Shown here one piece after another: positions 45,163-56,199 of a DNA stretch of 64,000 nt; positions within the stretch are counted from its first letter, which is position 1, and each line of letters opens with the position of its first letter. The translations under genes were made by a program, and so were the position numbers. Source of the stretch: Ctena decussata (taxonomy: Eukaryota > Mollusca > Bivalvia > Lucinida > Lucinidae). A model generated the notes under the pieces. It searched no databases and was not told where the DNA came from. It saw only the letters and a program-made list of their open reading frames with translations. The stretch covers positions 51,515,454 to 51,579,453 of the forward strand of contig OZ022502.1 of assembly GCA_963989385.1 (NCBI GenBank), given 5' to 3'.

Positions 45163-46796
45163 ATTTGTGCCAATTCTAGGAATTGGCACGGTATTGGATT
45201 TTACACTTCTTTTAAAGCTGGCTGGATTTTATCACAGCGCTAAGCGAGATGCTACTTGAGTGGCGGACTAACTGAATGGATGCTACTGAAGAGGGTTATA
45301 ATCAGCGTTAATACAGTGTTACTTTCTACAGGATTAGCTATTGTTTCAGATATAGGAGTGAGATATAAATTAACCAGGAAGAATAAAACTCTGACATTAA
45401 ATCTGGTAAATCTATCAGCTTTGATTTTTATTGTTGTGGAAAATGGAAGGAATTATTGTTTTTTTTGTTGTTGTTTTTTTACTTTTATTAGTCACTATTT
45501 TATTTATTTATTTATTTATTTATTTATTGCGGTTTTAGTTTTCCATTGGTCCTCTGTCTCTCAACATTCAATAATGCAGGCCAAAGGATATGTTTAAATG
45601 AAGGTGTATTTAACTGACCTATATGACATCAATACTGTTTTGTATCATTATTCATTCGTTTCAATTTTAGCAGTTGTCATATGATTAAAAACGCCGAAAG
45701 ACTCATAGAATTTCATGTTTCATGGTTAGCTGCATACTGACATAGGCACCAAAAAAAAAGAAAACTTTTGGTAAGTTTCTGTAAAATTCCATTCATGGAG
45801 CCTAAATGCATACGTTAGAAATGCTTGAAGATATGCTATATGAGTGGCGGCCTAAGTGAATGGATGCTACTGAAGAGGGTTATAATCAGCGTTAATACAG
45901 TGTTACTTTCTACAGGATTAGTTATTGTTTCAGTTCTTGGAGAGTGGGATAAATTTACCAGGAAGCATAAAACTGACATTAAATCTGGTAAATCGATCAT
46001 TTTTTATCTTTATTTTTACGGATAAAGGAATGAATGATTGTTTTTTATTCATTTTTTGTACTTTTATTTAGTTACTTTTTTATTTATTCATTTATTGCTG
46101 TTTTTATTTTTCACTGGTTTTCTGTCTCTCAATATTCAATAATGCAGGCCAGATGTTATTTTTTTAGATAAAGGTGTATTTAACTGAACTATATGACACC
46201 ATAACTGATGTAAATCATTATTCGTTACTTTCAATTTTATCATTTATCATTTATTTAGAACGCGGAAAGATTCATAGAATTTCATGTTTCATGGTTAGCT
46301 GCATACTGACATACACATAAAAAAAGAAATCTTGTCGTAAGTTTTTGTATCATCTATTCACGGAGCTTATAAATGCATACATTAGAAATGCTTGAAGCAT
46401 ATGCAAACTTTAAGATGCTACACGAGTGGCGGCCTAAGTGAATGGATACTACTGAAGAGGGTTATAATCAGCGTTAATACAGTGTTACTTGCTACAGGAT
46501 TAGCTATTGTTTCAGCTATATGAGTGTGAGATAAATTTACCAGGAAGCATAAAACTGTGAAATTAAATCTGGTAAATCAATCAGTTTTGATTTTTATTGT
46601 TACGGATAAAGGACGGCATTGTTGTTTTTATTTATTATTTTTTATTTCATAAAATTTTTGGTGATTTTATTTATATTTTTTTTTATTAATTTGCTGTTTT
46701 TATTTTCCATTGGCACTCTGTCTCAATAATCAATAGTGCAGGTAAAATTTTATTTTTTAAACAAAGGTGTTTTAACTGAACTATATGAAATCAATA

Positions 46797-46963
46797 TACA
46801 GTCAAATCTGTCTAAGGGATCACCCGAAGGAAGCTAAAAGATGGTTACATAAGACAGTTGACCCCTTAATACAGATTCATTTGCATAGTATTACTGTCCA
46901 TGGAATCCAGAAAAGACAGACGACCCTTTAATAAAGGTGACAGCACAAGCAGGTTCGACTGTA
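46797..46963. mobile_element. 167-bp MITE (ACAGTCAAACCTG family) inside repeat unit 3
   Basis: TACAGTCAAATCTGTCTAAG at the left faces CAGGTTCGACTGTA at the right. Flanks are TA-rich (TATA on both sides), consistent with TA duplication. A second family member is at 61836-62015. Confidence 0.8.
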
Positions 46964-47060
46964 TATAATGTTTTCATTACTTGTAATTTCAGCATTTACC
47001 ATATTATCAAAAAGGCCGACAGACTCATAGAATTTCATGTTTCATGGTAAGCTGCATACT

Positions 47061-47061
<1 letters not shown>

Positions 47062-47106
<45 letters not shown>
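47062..47106 (+). repeat. (CA)n microsatellite
   Basis: About 22 uninterrupted CA dinucleotides, expanded from the GACACACA or GACATACACA position present in other units of the tandem array. A shorter CA tract is at about 22841-22855. Confidence 0.95.
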
Positions 47107-47108
<2 letters not shown>

Positions 47109-48356
47109 GAAAGCATGTCGCAAGCTTGTCTATAATTCTATTCATGGAGCTTAAATACATACGTTAGAAATGCTTAAAGCGTATGAATACCCCTTCATAC
47201 TTTAAGATGCTACTTCAGTGGCGGCAAAAGTAAATGGATGCTACTGAAGAGGAATAATATTAAGCGTTAATACAGTGTTACTTTCTACAGTATTAGCTAT
47301 TGTTTCAGTGTATAGGAGTGTGAGAGAAAACAGCAAGAGGGAATAAAACTGTGACGTAAAATTTGCTAAATTGATAAGGTTTGATATTTTATTGCTACAG
47401 ATAAAGGAAGGTATTATTGTTTTATATTTTAGCTGTTTTTGTTTTTCATTGTTACTCTGTCTCTCAATACTCAATAATGCAGATCAAATATCAATTTCAA
47501 AACAAATCTGTATTTAACTGAACTATACGAAATCAATTATATCATTTTAATAACTTGTAACTCAAAAAAAAAAAAAAAACTTCCACAATGTTATATTCTT
47601 GGTGAGCTACATACTGACCACAACATCAGCAACAAAAAAGTGTAGTTAGCTATTTCTATGGTTTTATTCATGGAGCTAAAATACATGTAAGAAATACTTC
47701 GAGCGTATGAATACGCCTTCATGCTGTGAGATGGTAATCAAATGGCGGCCTAAGTGAATTTATGCTACGGTGGAGGTTATAGTCAGCGTTCATACACTGT
47801 TACTTTCTACAGGATAAGCTATTGTTTCAGTTCTACGATTGTGAGAAAAAACAACCAGGCACAATAAAACTGTGACATAAAATCTGATGAATTGATCTGT
47901 TTTGATCTTTATTGTTACGGATAAAGGAAGGCACTATTGCTTTTTTGCTGTTTTTGTTTTCCTTTGGTACTCTGGCTTTCAATGCTTAATAAATAAATCT
48001 ACCATGCTTTTCTAAAAAGATGTATTTAACTGAACTATATGAAATCAATACATATCGTTTTGTATTACTCTTAATATCATTTATTATATTATTGAAAACG
48101 TCTATGGCTTAATAGAACCTTACGTCTCTTGGTTAGCTGGATAATGACACAAAAGCAGCATGTACTTAGTTTTAATGATTTCATTCAAGGAGAAAGAATG
48201 CATTAAAAATCCATGGCACGTTAGAAATAAAACTAATAGTATACTTGGACATATGAATAGGCCTTCATATTTTCAAGGTCAACATATTTAACCAAAAAGT
48301 ATTTCCGACCTTGATAAGTACACCTTTTTTTTTCGAAAGGGACTACCCTTAAATGG

Positions 48357-48638
48357 TAAAAAAAGGTAAAGGTTTCCCATAGCCTAATAGCCGTAGGGGC
48401 AGTGGGGGTTAGAGACCCACTGTATCTTGGGCACAGCTGATGAAAGGCGGAGCCCATCCCTCTCCTTTCGCTGCCTTATCCTTCCCTGATTCGAAAAAGG
48501 TACCCATTTACTGCTGGGTTGAGAGAGAGAGTTTTCCAGTCATCGTATGGCGACGGTGAGTCGCGAACTCACCACCTTACGGTGACTTTCTGCACAATAG
48601 CCGAGCCACTCTAACCACTCGACTACCGCGCCCCTTAA
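48357..48638 (-). mobile_element. SINE family 1, copy 3, best preserved (minus strand)
   Basis: Read on the minus strand: GGGGCGCGGTAGTCGAGTGG, then TTAGAGTGGCTCGGC (A-box region), GAGTTCGCGACTC (B-box region), GACTGGAAAACTCTCTCTC, CAACCCAGCAGTAAATGGG, GATGGGCTCCGCCTTTCATC, ATACAGTGGGTCTC and GGGAAACCTTTACC. It is a full-length tRNA-derived SINE. Confidence 0.85.
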
Positions 48639-48946
48639 ATGGAAGAATGTGCAAATTATTTTGAGGGGAGCTCTGTAGGATTAGTAGGATCATTTGGTTC
48701 ATTCTGAGTCAATTTGAAAAAGAGTTCCGCAAAGCCGGTGTTAGAGGGCAAAGGAAATGTGTTGCATCATTACATTACGGCACATGAACAGACCCAACCG
48801 AGTCCCCTTTTTGTTTGCTTTGAATATATGACTGCCTTTCAGAGGATCTGCCGTTGGAATTTAGCTTATTTTAGCTGCAGCTGATGCTGCGCCGTGTGGT
48901 GGCAGAAAAAGCCAAACCGTTCATCATCATAGTGCAGATTATATAT

Positions 48947-49183
48947 GAGCCGCGACACGACAAAACCAACAATGTGGTTGTGCGCCCAGCACAGACTCAG
49001 ATCAGCCTGGGCATCCGCCCAGTCTGATCAGATTCCTCGCTGTTTGCATGAAGCTGGCTTAGACCCTTAGCTACCTTTAAAGCCCACAGAAAAAGACTTC
49101 AACCTGACTGAGTGGATGCCTAGGTTGATCTGAGTCTGAGTTGGGCGCACAACCACATTGTTGGTTTTCTCGTGTCGCGGCTC
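48947..49183. mobile_element. GAGCCGCG foldback MITE, copy 4
   Basis: Termini GAGCCGCGACACGACAAAAC and TTTTCTCGTGTCGCGGCTC, flanked by ATAT (48943-48946 and 49184-49187). The centre is in the opposite arrangement to copies 1-3, reading GCATGAAGCTGGCTTAGACC, then CTTAGCTACC. Confidence 0.9.
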
Positions 49184-49397
49184 ATATTTTCTGACCCGTT
49201 GGGCTCAATAGGCTCGTTGTTAGGCATTTGAAAATAGAGTTCCGGTAAAGCCGTTGCTCGGGGGCGTAGACATTCTTGCACCGTCACATTGCTACTCATG
49301 AACATACTCAGTTAAACGGAGTCTGCTGTTTTCGTTTCCTTGCTGTTGTCCTTGCCTCCAGAGAATCTTCGTTCAACTTTTATTTTGATAAACAAAT

Positions 49398-49633
49398 GAG
49401 CCGCGACACGACAAAACCAACAATGTTGTTGTGCGCCCAGTGCAGACTCAGATCAGCCTGGGCCTCCGCCCTGTCCAGTCAGACTCTGCGCTAAGCGCTT
49501 AAAATGTAGCTATGGGTCTAAGCTACCTCCATGCGGACAGCGAAGACTCTGATCAGACTGGGCGGATGCCCAGGCTGATCTGAGTCTGCGCTGGGCGCAC
49601 AACCACATTGTTGGTTTTGTCGTGTCGCGGCTC
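49398..49633. mobile_element. GAGCCGCG foldback MITE, copy 5
   Basis: Termini GAGCCGCGACACGACAAAAC and TTTTGTCGTGTCGCGGCTC, flanked by AAAT (49394-49397 and 49634-49637). It is only ~215 bp from copy 4 but has a different target duplication, so it is an independent insertion. Between the two, TTGAAAATAGAGTTCCGGTA and CAAAGCCG-type sequence repeats 48714-48740 weakly. Confidence 0.9.
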
Positions 49634-49639
49634 AAATAC

Positions 49640-50805
49640 TTCAGCATCAAAGTGATTTTGTTGGAGGTGTGTCCATTTATCTAGTTTTGCCAATAAAGAT
49701 ATCAAATGGAAGACGCTGCTCGCGTGTATGCGATCCTAATACCTTTGTGTTTAACTTCTTCAATGTTTTAAAACAGCTTGAAAGCAAATTTTACGAAACC
49801 TGAGAACTTTAATGAAAAATAAGTAAAGAGCAGAACCGAATTCCGCTGAAGTTGATTCAAATCTTTGTGAGGAAACGGAAAACTTGTGCATTTTTCTTTG
49901 AGAAGTAATATAACAGACAAAATTATATAGACAAAATGAAAGATGGGATCCTGAATTACATCATACCTATTTCATTTACCCTGAACGAAAGATTGCCATC
50001 TTATACTACTCAAAGGTTGTATGAAACCAAATATGCCGGGTATTTCAAAACAATTTATTGACAGCATTCTTTTATGACAGCACTTCCTAGAATTAGATAA
50101 TGTTGCAATTTGATGCATCATTTGAAAGCTGATGAGATAATATGAAATAATATATATCACTGATGGTGTCTTGTTTGTATTTGAATAAGTGAGGTGAAGA
50201 CCTTGCAAATGTGAGACAATTGTTTTGATACATCTGGCAGTATAGTATCGTTGTGTTGATTTTGTTTTGTTTTTTAAACGAGGAAATGGTCTGGAACCCA
50301 CGATTACCTGCTCTATTATGGCAGAATTGGAATGATGTCGCTGTGGGGGATTACGTAGGCCGTGCTTAATTTGACACACCATAAGATAGTTGCGCAGATT
50401 TTGGTTTGCAATAAGAAAGGTTTCGGTAAGTCACTAAATGACTTATTTTATTCTTGCACACCGGATAGAAAGTGCCATTCTTTTCACCTGTGATAGAAAA
50501 TCTTATCTTACCCAGGTGTTCTTCTTAACCAAAATCGGATAAAAAATCAAGAACATTCAATGCATTGGTTGTATAGGAGCTCACGTACCTGCGTCGTCAA
50601 GTGACATTGTCATTTTAGATGATGACGTCATTAAGAAGGCAAAAATGACGTCAGTTTATGCACGCTAGTCGCTGACGTAAAGAGCCGAATGGCGGTCGTT
50701 GAAAGCGGCGCCTTCTTTCAAAATTAAACTGAAACCTTTCAAGCACTCGAACTATGCATTTTAACAAGTTCTGAAGTTAAAACAAAATATGATGTGCAAG
50801 AAAAA
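49640..50805. other. No recognisable gene
   Basis: A 136-codon minus-strand frame at 49972-50382 has no motif, is AT-rich and resembles no family I know. TGATGACGTCATTAAG at 50618-50635 and nearby TGACGTCA-like sites are isolated. Confidence 0.45.
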
Positions 50806-50965
50806 GTATCTATCATGGTTGTGAGGTGTGGATAGAAAAATCCGTCACTCGGGATCACTGTTCGGCTTCACGAGGTACTGTTCGGCTTCACAAGGCCTCG
50901 TGAAGCCGAGCAGTGATTCCGAGTGACGGATTGTTCTATCCACACCTCACAACCATGATAGATAC
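50806..50965. repeat. 160-bp palindrome (foldback)
   Basis: GTATCTATCATGGTTGTGAG, then GTGTGGATAGAA, faces TTCTATCCACACCTCACAAC, then CATGATAGATAC. Inner arms ATCCGTCACTCGGGATCACTG / CAGTGATTCCGAGTGACGGAT are split across positions ~50840 and ~50930. The interior GTTCGGCTTCACGAGG is duplicated, giving a branched centre. Confidence 0.85.
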
Positions 50966-50969
50966 CATG

Positions 50970-52171
50970 ATAGATACTTATAATCTTTTATGGTTATTTC
51001 AGAAAGTTTGTGCAGAATATTTTATCAATTAGATTTGACACTAACTTTAAAGAGGTCTCTGGGTATTCCGATGGGAACTGTTGGTACTCTCAACGTTGCA
51101 GATTCGTTTTGATTTGTTATGACAAGATACTTCAAGTTGTCACTAATGCATATCATATTGAAGTTGTTGAAACTTTTATTTCTACTTTTGAGTATCCGGA
51201 TGATCTGCTGAATTTGGATGATGCTTATCTTGATTAAATGGTTATCAAAATCTATCCCATTGAACTTCAGATAAAAATTGCTGACGCATCGGCTGTAAAG
51301 CGATCCGGGCCCTTTGATCTTAAGGCGAATACTTTGCGACGTCGCTATAAAAGCCCACTCACAGCAAGGAAGTACAAGAGTCTGATACACTTAACCTTTA
51401 CCTTGTGACATTCTACCACATCCATACTGAATCCATTCTCGAATTCTCAGAAGTACAAGAATCACTAGAAATGTGACGTATGTGTGGGCTGGATGCAAAT
51501 TGTCACAGACCAATTGTCATGGACTCTTAAAATATCAGAAACAAGGGAATTACAAGTTAATGATATACCTACCCTCTACTCCGTGACATGCCCTCATGTA
51601 ATGCAGCGATCCTTTTATAATTACGGCACACGGGATATATGGTTTTGATTCTGAAATAGTTACTATTCGGTTTTTACCTGTAGATACCGATATCCCTCAA
51701 CGAGTATTCAGATTTTAGCTTATTCATTTTGCTAGAATATCTTCTCACTTTAGTGACTGTCGTAGTCGGACTAATTGTCGACAGTGTTGTCGGCATCATT
51801 AACTTCGTAAAGTGATCACTGATACATTTATCGCCGACCCTCTGAATTGACCAGCACAGATAATGTGGACTCAAAAATACTTATGCCTATTCGAACCTAA
51901 GTTCAATACTGGCATAGCTTTTAATTTCAGGAAAATTGTTGGGAATCAAATTCCACAGGGTAACTCAGTTTCACGACGAGGATGCCCCAGTAATTCGTAT
52001 ACTATGCCTGTGACTGAGTAACAGATATGCAGTTGAGTCTTTAGTTTACAAATAATTTAGCCAGCTTAATGTGATAGAACATTGAAAATAGCTAAAAAAT
52101 ATCTTTCGAAATAAAGACACATTTTTAAGTGATTGGTTCGATACCAGCGTGATCGTCGCGGGATGAACATC
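50970..52171. other. No supported gene
   Basis: Forward (51010-51237) and reverse (51025-51390) frames overlap on the same DNA with 75 and 121 codons. Neither shows a recognisable domain. The forward one has a protein-like composition (YPDDLLNLDDAYL) but no splice context can be defined. Confidence 0.4.
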
Positions 52172-52175
52172 ATTT

Positions 52176-52392
52176 GAGCCGCGACACGACAAAACAAACA
52201 AAGTGGCATGTGTGTCCAGCTAAGACTCAGATCAGCCTGGACAGTCGCCCTGTCCGATCAGAGTCTTCGCTGTCGGTCCGGAGGTAGCTTAGAGCCTTAG
52301 CTATCCTTTAGGCGCAAGCGGATGCCCATGCTGATATGAGTCTTTGTTTGGCGCCCATGCCACTTTTCGTTGGTTTTGTCGTGTCGTGGCTC
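52176..52392. mobile_element. GAGCCGCG foldback MITE, copy 6 (most diverged)
   Basis: Termini GAGCCGCGACACGACAAAAC and GTTTTGTCGTGTCGTGGCTC, flanked by ATTT (52172-52175 and 52393-52396). The arms carry extra substitutions (GTGTCCAGCTAAGACTCAG), which suggests an older insertion. Confidence 0.9.
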
Positions 52393-52396
52393 ATTT

Positions 52397-53535
52397 ACGC
52401 TGCCATAGGAATCATCACGACGGTACACTCAGATATAATGACACGTTTCAATAGACATTTTATTTCATCTTGTCCAATATTTGTAATGTAGTCTAGCTAT
52501 GCGCCATGTAACATTTTATGTTGACTTCCTCTACTGATCCGCGAACCAGCATTGCTAAATCACTACCTAGAGGTTAGTTGAATGCACCTACTTAAATTCA
52601 ATAGCGAAACCATCTAAAGTATAAAAGTAAGGCAATGATCAGAACTAATGCCAACAAAATCCATATCGAAGGAGAAAGCAGTATTTACATAAATATGTTT
52701 GGCGTCTGAATTTGATCTCCACTGTTTGCAAACGTCCAGAAAAACAAGAACTCATTTTAACGTAGATTTCTACAGTAACTCATGCAAGCACGCAAATCGT
52801 AACAATGGTTATATTATGCAAGAAAATACCAACCTCAGTATAGATTTTCATTACTTTACCTTTTTGTATACACGTAAGTAATACTACACCCCGGTTGTGA
52901 GTTCGGTCGTGGACATTAGCGAATTTCTCAAAGGAATATTTTTCTTCAGTGCCTTTATATTTGAATGGAATGCGATGAGAAATGTGAGTTCATATCATTA
53001 GTTCAGAATGCATGACACTATACACGTAGTTGTTGGATGATCTGTTATAGACCCGTTGGTAAGTCTTGGGAATATACACTTTGAAAAACTGTATCATCAT
53101 GTACAGTAAGAAATAAGGCGATTATGGTGTCAAAACATCAGCGTAAATGAAAGTGTAATTTTCATCGATAACAACTAAAACGGAACGCATGGCGCATTAT
53201 GTGCACACTTGACACTCTGGCACAGTTCGCGGCCATCAGTAGCAAAACAGGACTCGTGCTACGACCGCGAGAACTGACAGTTTTACTATGTTGACGCAGA
53301 TTTTGCCGGTGACGGTCACTATCAGGCGATAGGGGTTATTTGGAAAGATCGTCATTTTATCTGGCGGCGTGCCGACTGGTACACGCTTATTGTCGTGCAT
53401 ACTTTGTCATGCTGATGACAGAACTCGAGTTTATCGCCGCACAAACGAGCATTATGTGGATCGTTGCGTGCTAGAAAGATATTGATTTGGTGGGGGCAGT
53501 TTGGTGGTTTCATGTGGGATTGATGAACTAGGCCC
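52397..53535. other. No recognisable gene
   Basis: Only short frames. A weak match to the TGTAGATCC foldback family is at about 52705-52735 (TTGATCTCCACTGTTTGC). Confidence 0.5.
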
Positions 53536-53573
53536 TGGGGTTATAAAACTTGAGTACATCCTAAAACTCAAAA
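53536..53573 (+). repeat. Left arm piece of a foldback split by element E
   Basis: GGGTTATAAAACTTGAGTAC, then ATCCTAAAACTCAAAA, is the inverted match of 56265-56295 (TTTTGAGTTTGAGATTG, then CTCAAGTTTTATAACC). The rest of the foldback continues at 56200. Confidence 0.8.
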
Positions 53574-56199
53574 CAAGAGGGCCATGGTGGCCCTGAATCG
53601 CTCACCTGAGCATTAATCAGTTCACTGGCTCTGGGGAAGATTTATAAGAGTTTTTACCATACTAACATTTGACCTTGTTTTTGACCCGACATGACCCAGT
53701 TTCAAACTTGGCCTGGATATTGTAAGAATAAACATTCTGACAGAGTTTCATTGAGATTGGATCAAAACTGTGCCCTCTGGAGCGTATACAAGGTCGTTCT
53801 TATATTTGACCTAGTGACCAAGTTTTTGACCCGACACGACCCAGTTTCAAATTTTACCTAGATTTCATTAAGATAAACATTCTGACAGAGTTTCAATAAG
53901 ATTGGATCAAAACTGTGCCCTCTAGGGTGTACACAAAGTTTTTTCTACGATTTGACCTTGAGCCGACGTGACTCAGTTTCATAGGGGGGTTAGATATACG
54001 GACTATAAACATTTTGACATAGTTTCATGAAGATTGGATCAAAACTATGCCTTCTAGTGCTTACATAACGTTTTTCTAAGATTTGACATAGTGACCTAGT
54101 TTTTTACCCGACATGACCTACTTTCAAAGTTGGCCGAGAGTTTATGTAGATAAACATTCTGACAAAGTTTCATAAAGATTTGATTAAAACTGTGTCCTCT
54201 AGAGCGTACACAAGGTTTTTCTATGATTTGACCTTGTGACCTAGTTTTTGACCCGACGTGACCCAGTTTCAAATTTGTCCTACATGTTATGAGGATAAAC
54301 ATTCTGACAAAGTTTCATGAACTTTGGATCAAAACTGTGCCTGCTAGAGCGCACACAAGGTTTTTCTAAGATTTGACCTAGTGACCTAGTTTTTGACCCG
54401 ACATGACCCAGTTTCGAACTTGGCCTAGAATTTATGGAGATAAACATTCTGACAATGTTTCTTAAAGATTGGATTAAAACTGTGTCCTCTAGAGCGTACA
54501 CAAGGTTTTTCTATGATTTGACCTAGTGACCTAGTTTTTGACCCGACGTGACCCAGTTTCGAACATGTTCTAGATATTATGAGGATACACATTCTGACAA
54601 AGTTTCATGAATTTTAAATAAAATAACTGTGCCTTCTAGAGCATAACAAGGTTTTTCTAAGATTTGACCTAGTGACCAAGTTCTTGACCCGACATGACCC
54701 AGTTTCGAACTTGTCCTACATATTATGAGGATAAACATTCTGACAAAGTTTCATGAACTTTGGATCAAAACTGTGTCCTCTAGAGCGTACACAAGGTTTT
54801 TCTATGATTTGACCTAGTGACCTTGTTTTTGACCCGACATGATCTACTTTCAAACTTGGCCGAGAGTTTATGGAAGTAAACATTCTGACAAAGTTTCATA
54901 AAGATTAGATCAAAACTGTGTCCTCTAGAGCGTACACAAGGTTTTTCTATGAGTTGACCTAGTGACCTAGTTTTTGACCCGACATGACCCAGTTTCAAAC
55001 TTGTCCTACATATTATGAGGATAAACTTTCTGATTAAGTTTCATGAACTTTGGATCAAAACTGTGCCTTCTAGAGCGTACACAAGGCTTTTCTAAGATTT
55101 GACCTAGTGACCTAGTTTTTGCCCCAACAAGACCCAGTTTCGAACTTGGCCTAGAGTTTATAGAGATAAACATTCTGACAATGTTTTATAAAGATTGGAT
55201 CAAAACTGTGTCCTCCAGAGCATACACAAGGTTTTTTCTATGATTTGACCTAGTGACCTAGTTTTTGACCCGAGGTGACCCAGTTTCAAACTTTTCCTAG
55301 ATATTATAAGTATAAACTTTCTGATGATGTTTCATGAACTTTGGATCAAAACTGGGCCTTCTACACAAGGTTTTTCTAAGATTTGACCTAGTGACCTAGT
55401 TTTTGACCCGTTATGACCCAGTTTCGAACTTGGCCTAGAGTTTATGGAGATAACATTCTGACAAAGTTTCATAAAGATTGGATCAAAACTGTGTCCTCTA
55501 GAGCGTACAAAAGGTTTTTCTATGATTTGACCTAGTGACCTAGTTTTAGACCCGACGTGACCCAGTTTCGAACTTGTCCTAGATACTATGAGGATAAAAA
55601 TTCTGACAAAGTTTCATGAACTTTGGATGAAAACTGTGCCCTCTAGAGCGTACACAAGGTTTTTCTAAGATTTGACCTAGTGACCTTGTTTTTAACCCGA
55701 CATGACCCAGTTTCGAACTTGGCCTAGATTTTATGGAGATAAACATTCTGACAAAGTTTCATAAACTTTGGATCAAAACTGTGTCCTCTAGAGCGTACAC
55801 AAGGTGTTTCTATGATTTGACCTAGTGACCTAGTTTTAGACCGGACGTGACCCAGTTTCAAATTTATTCTAGATACTATGAGGATACACATTCTGACAAA
55901 GTTTCATGAACTTTGGATGAAAATTGTGCCCTCTAGAGCGTACACAAGGTTTTTCTAAGATTTGACCTAGTGACCTAGTTTTTGACCCGACATGACCCAG
56001 TTTCGAACTTGGCCTAGATTTTATAAAGATTAACATTCTGACAAAGTTTCATAAAGATTGGATCGAAAATGTGCCCGCTAGAGTGTACACAAGCAAAAGT
56101 TGACGGACGTCCGGACGGACGGACGGACGTCCGGACGGACGACGGACATCTGGGTATCCCAAAAGCTCACCCTGAGCACTTCGTGCTCAGGCGAGCTAA
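53574..56199 (+). mobile_element. Pearl-like / Helitron-type element E with a dimeric tandem array
   Basis: The 5' end is CAAGAGGGCCATGGTGGCCC (hairpin GGGCCA/TGGCCC), then TGAATCGCTCACC. About sixteen tandem units of ~145 bp run from 53640 to 56100. Most alternate between a type with CTAAGATTTGAC...CATGACCC...TTGGCCTAGAG and a type with CTATGATTTGAC...CGTGACCC...TTGTCCTAGATAT. The repeat thus has a dimer period of ~290 bp. An ACGG/ACGTCCGG microsatellite follows (about 56101-56145), then the 3' hairpin TGAGCAC-TTC-GTGCTCA and GGCGAGCTAA. The element sits inside a foldback whose two halves rejoin exactly (AAAA|TAAA) with no target duplication. It has no coding capacity; minus-strand frames reflect the repeat period. 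Confidence 0.9.

Larger units (their letters stand above)
45248..48275 (+). repeat. Five decaying direct repeats of ~525-590 bp
   Basis: Units begin at GCTACTTGAGTGGCGG-like landmarks near 45248, 45832, 46411, 47203 and 47728. The third is lengthened by a MITE (46797-46963) and a CA microsatellite. Each unit runs GAATGGATGCTACTGAAGAG, TACAGTGTTACTTTCTACAG, a T-rich tract, CTGTCTCTCAATA, TGTATTTAACTGAACTATAT, AGAATTTCATGTTTCATGGT and GCATACGTTAGAAATGCTTG. Units 1-3 are most alike, and 4 and 5 are progressively diverged. In units 1-3 the first ~100 bp is open and encodes SGGLxEWxLLKRVIISVNT. Units 4 and 5 are broken. I do not call a gene. Confidence 0.85.

Noticed and set aside
45248..48275. 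Mutually exclusive exon cluster
   Set aside because: Open segments are lost in units 4 and 5, flanking splice signals are not consistent, and whole units including T-rich tails are duplicated.
51025..51390. 121-codon minus-strand frame
   Set aside because: Overlaps an open forward frame, has no recognisable domain, and its composition follows local AT bias.
54096..54998. Several minus-strand frames with repeated KLGHVGSKTRS-like peptides
   Set aside because: The peptides repeat with the DNA tandem period of element E. The frames are a consequence of the satellite array.
53640..56100. CRISPR-like array
   Set aside because: Units are ~145 bp, contiguous and diverged, with no short identical repeats or unique spacers. 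The genome is eukaryotic.
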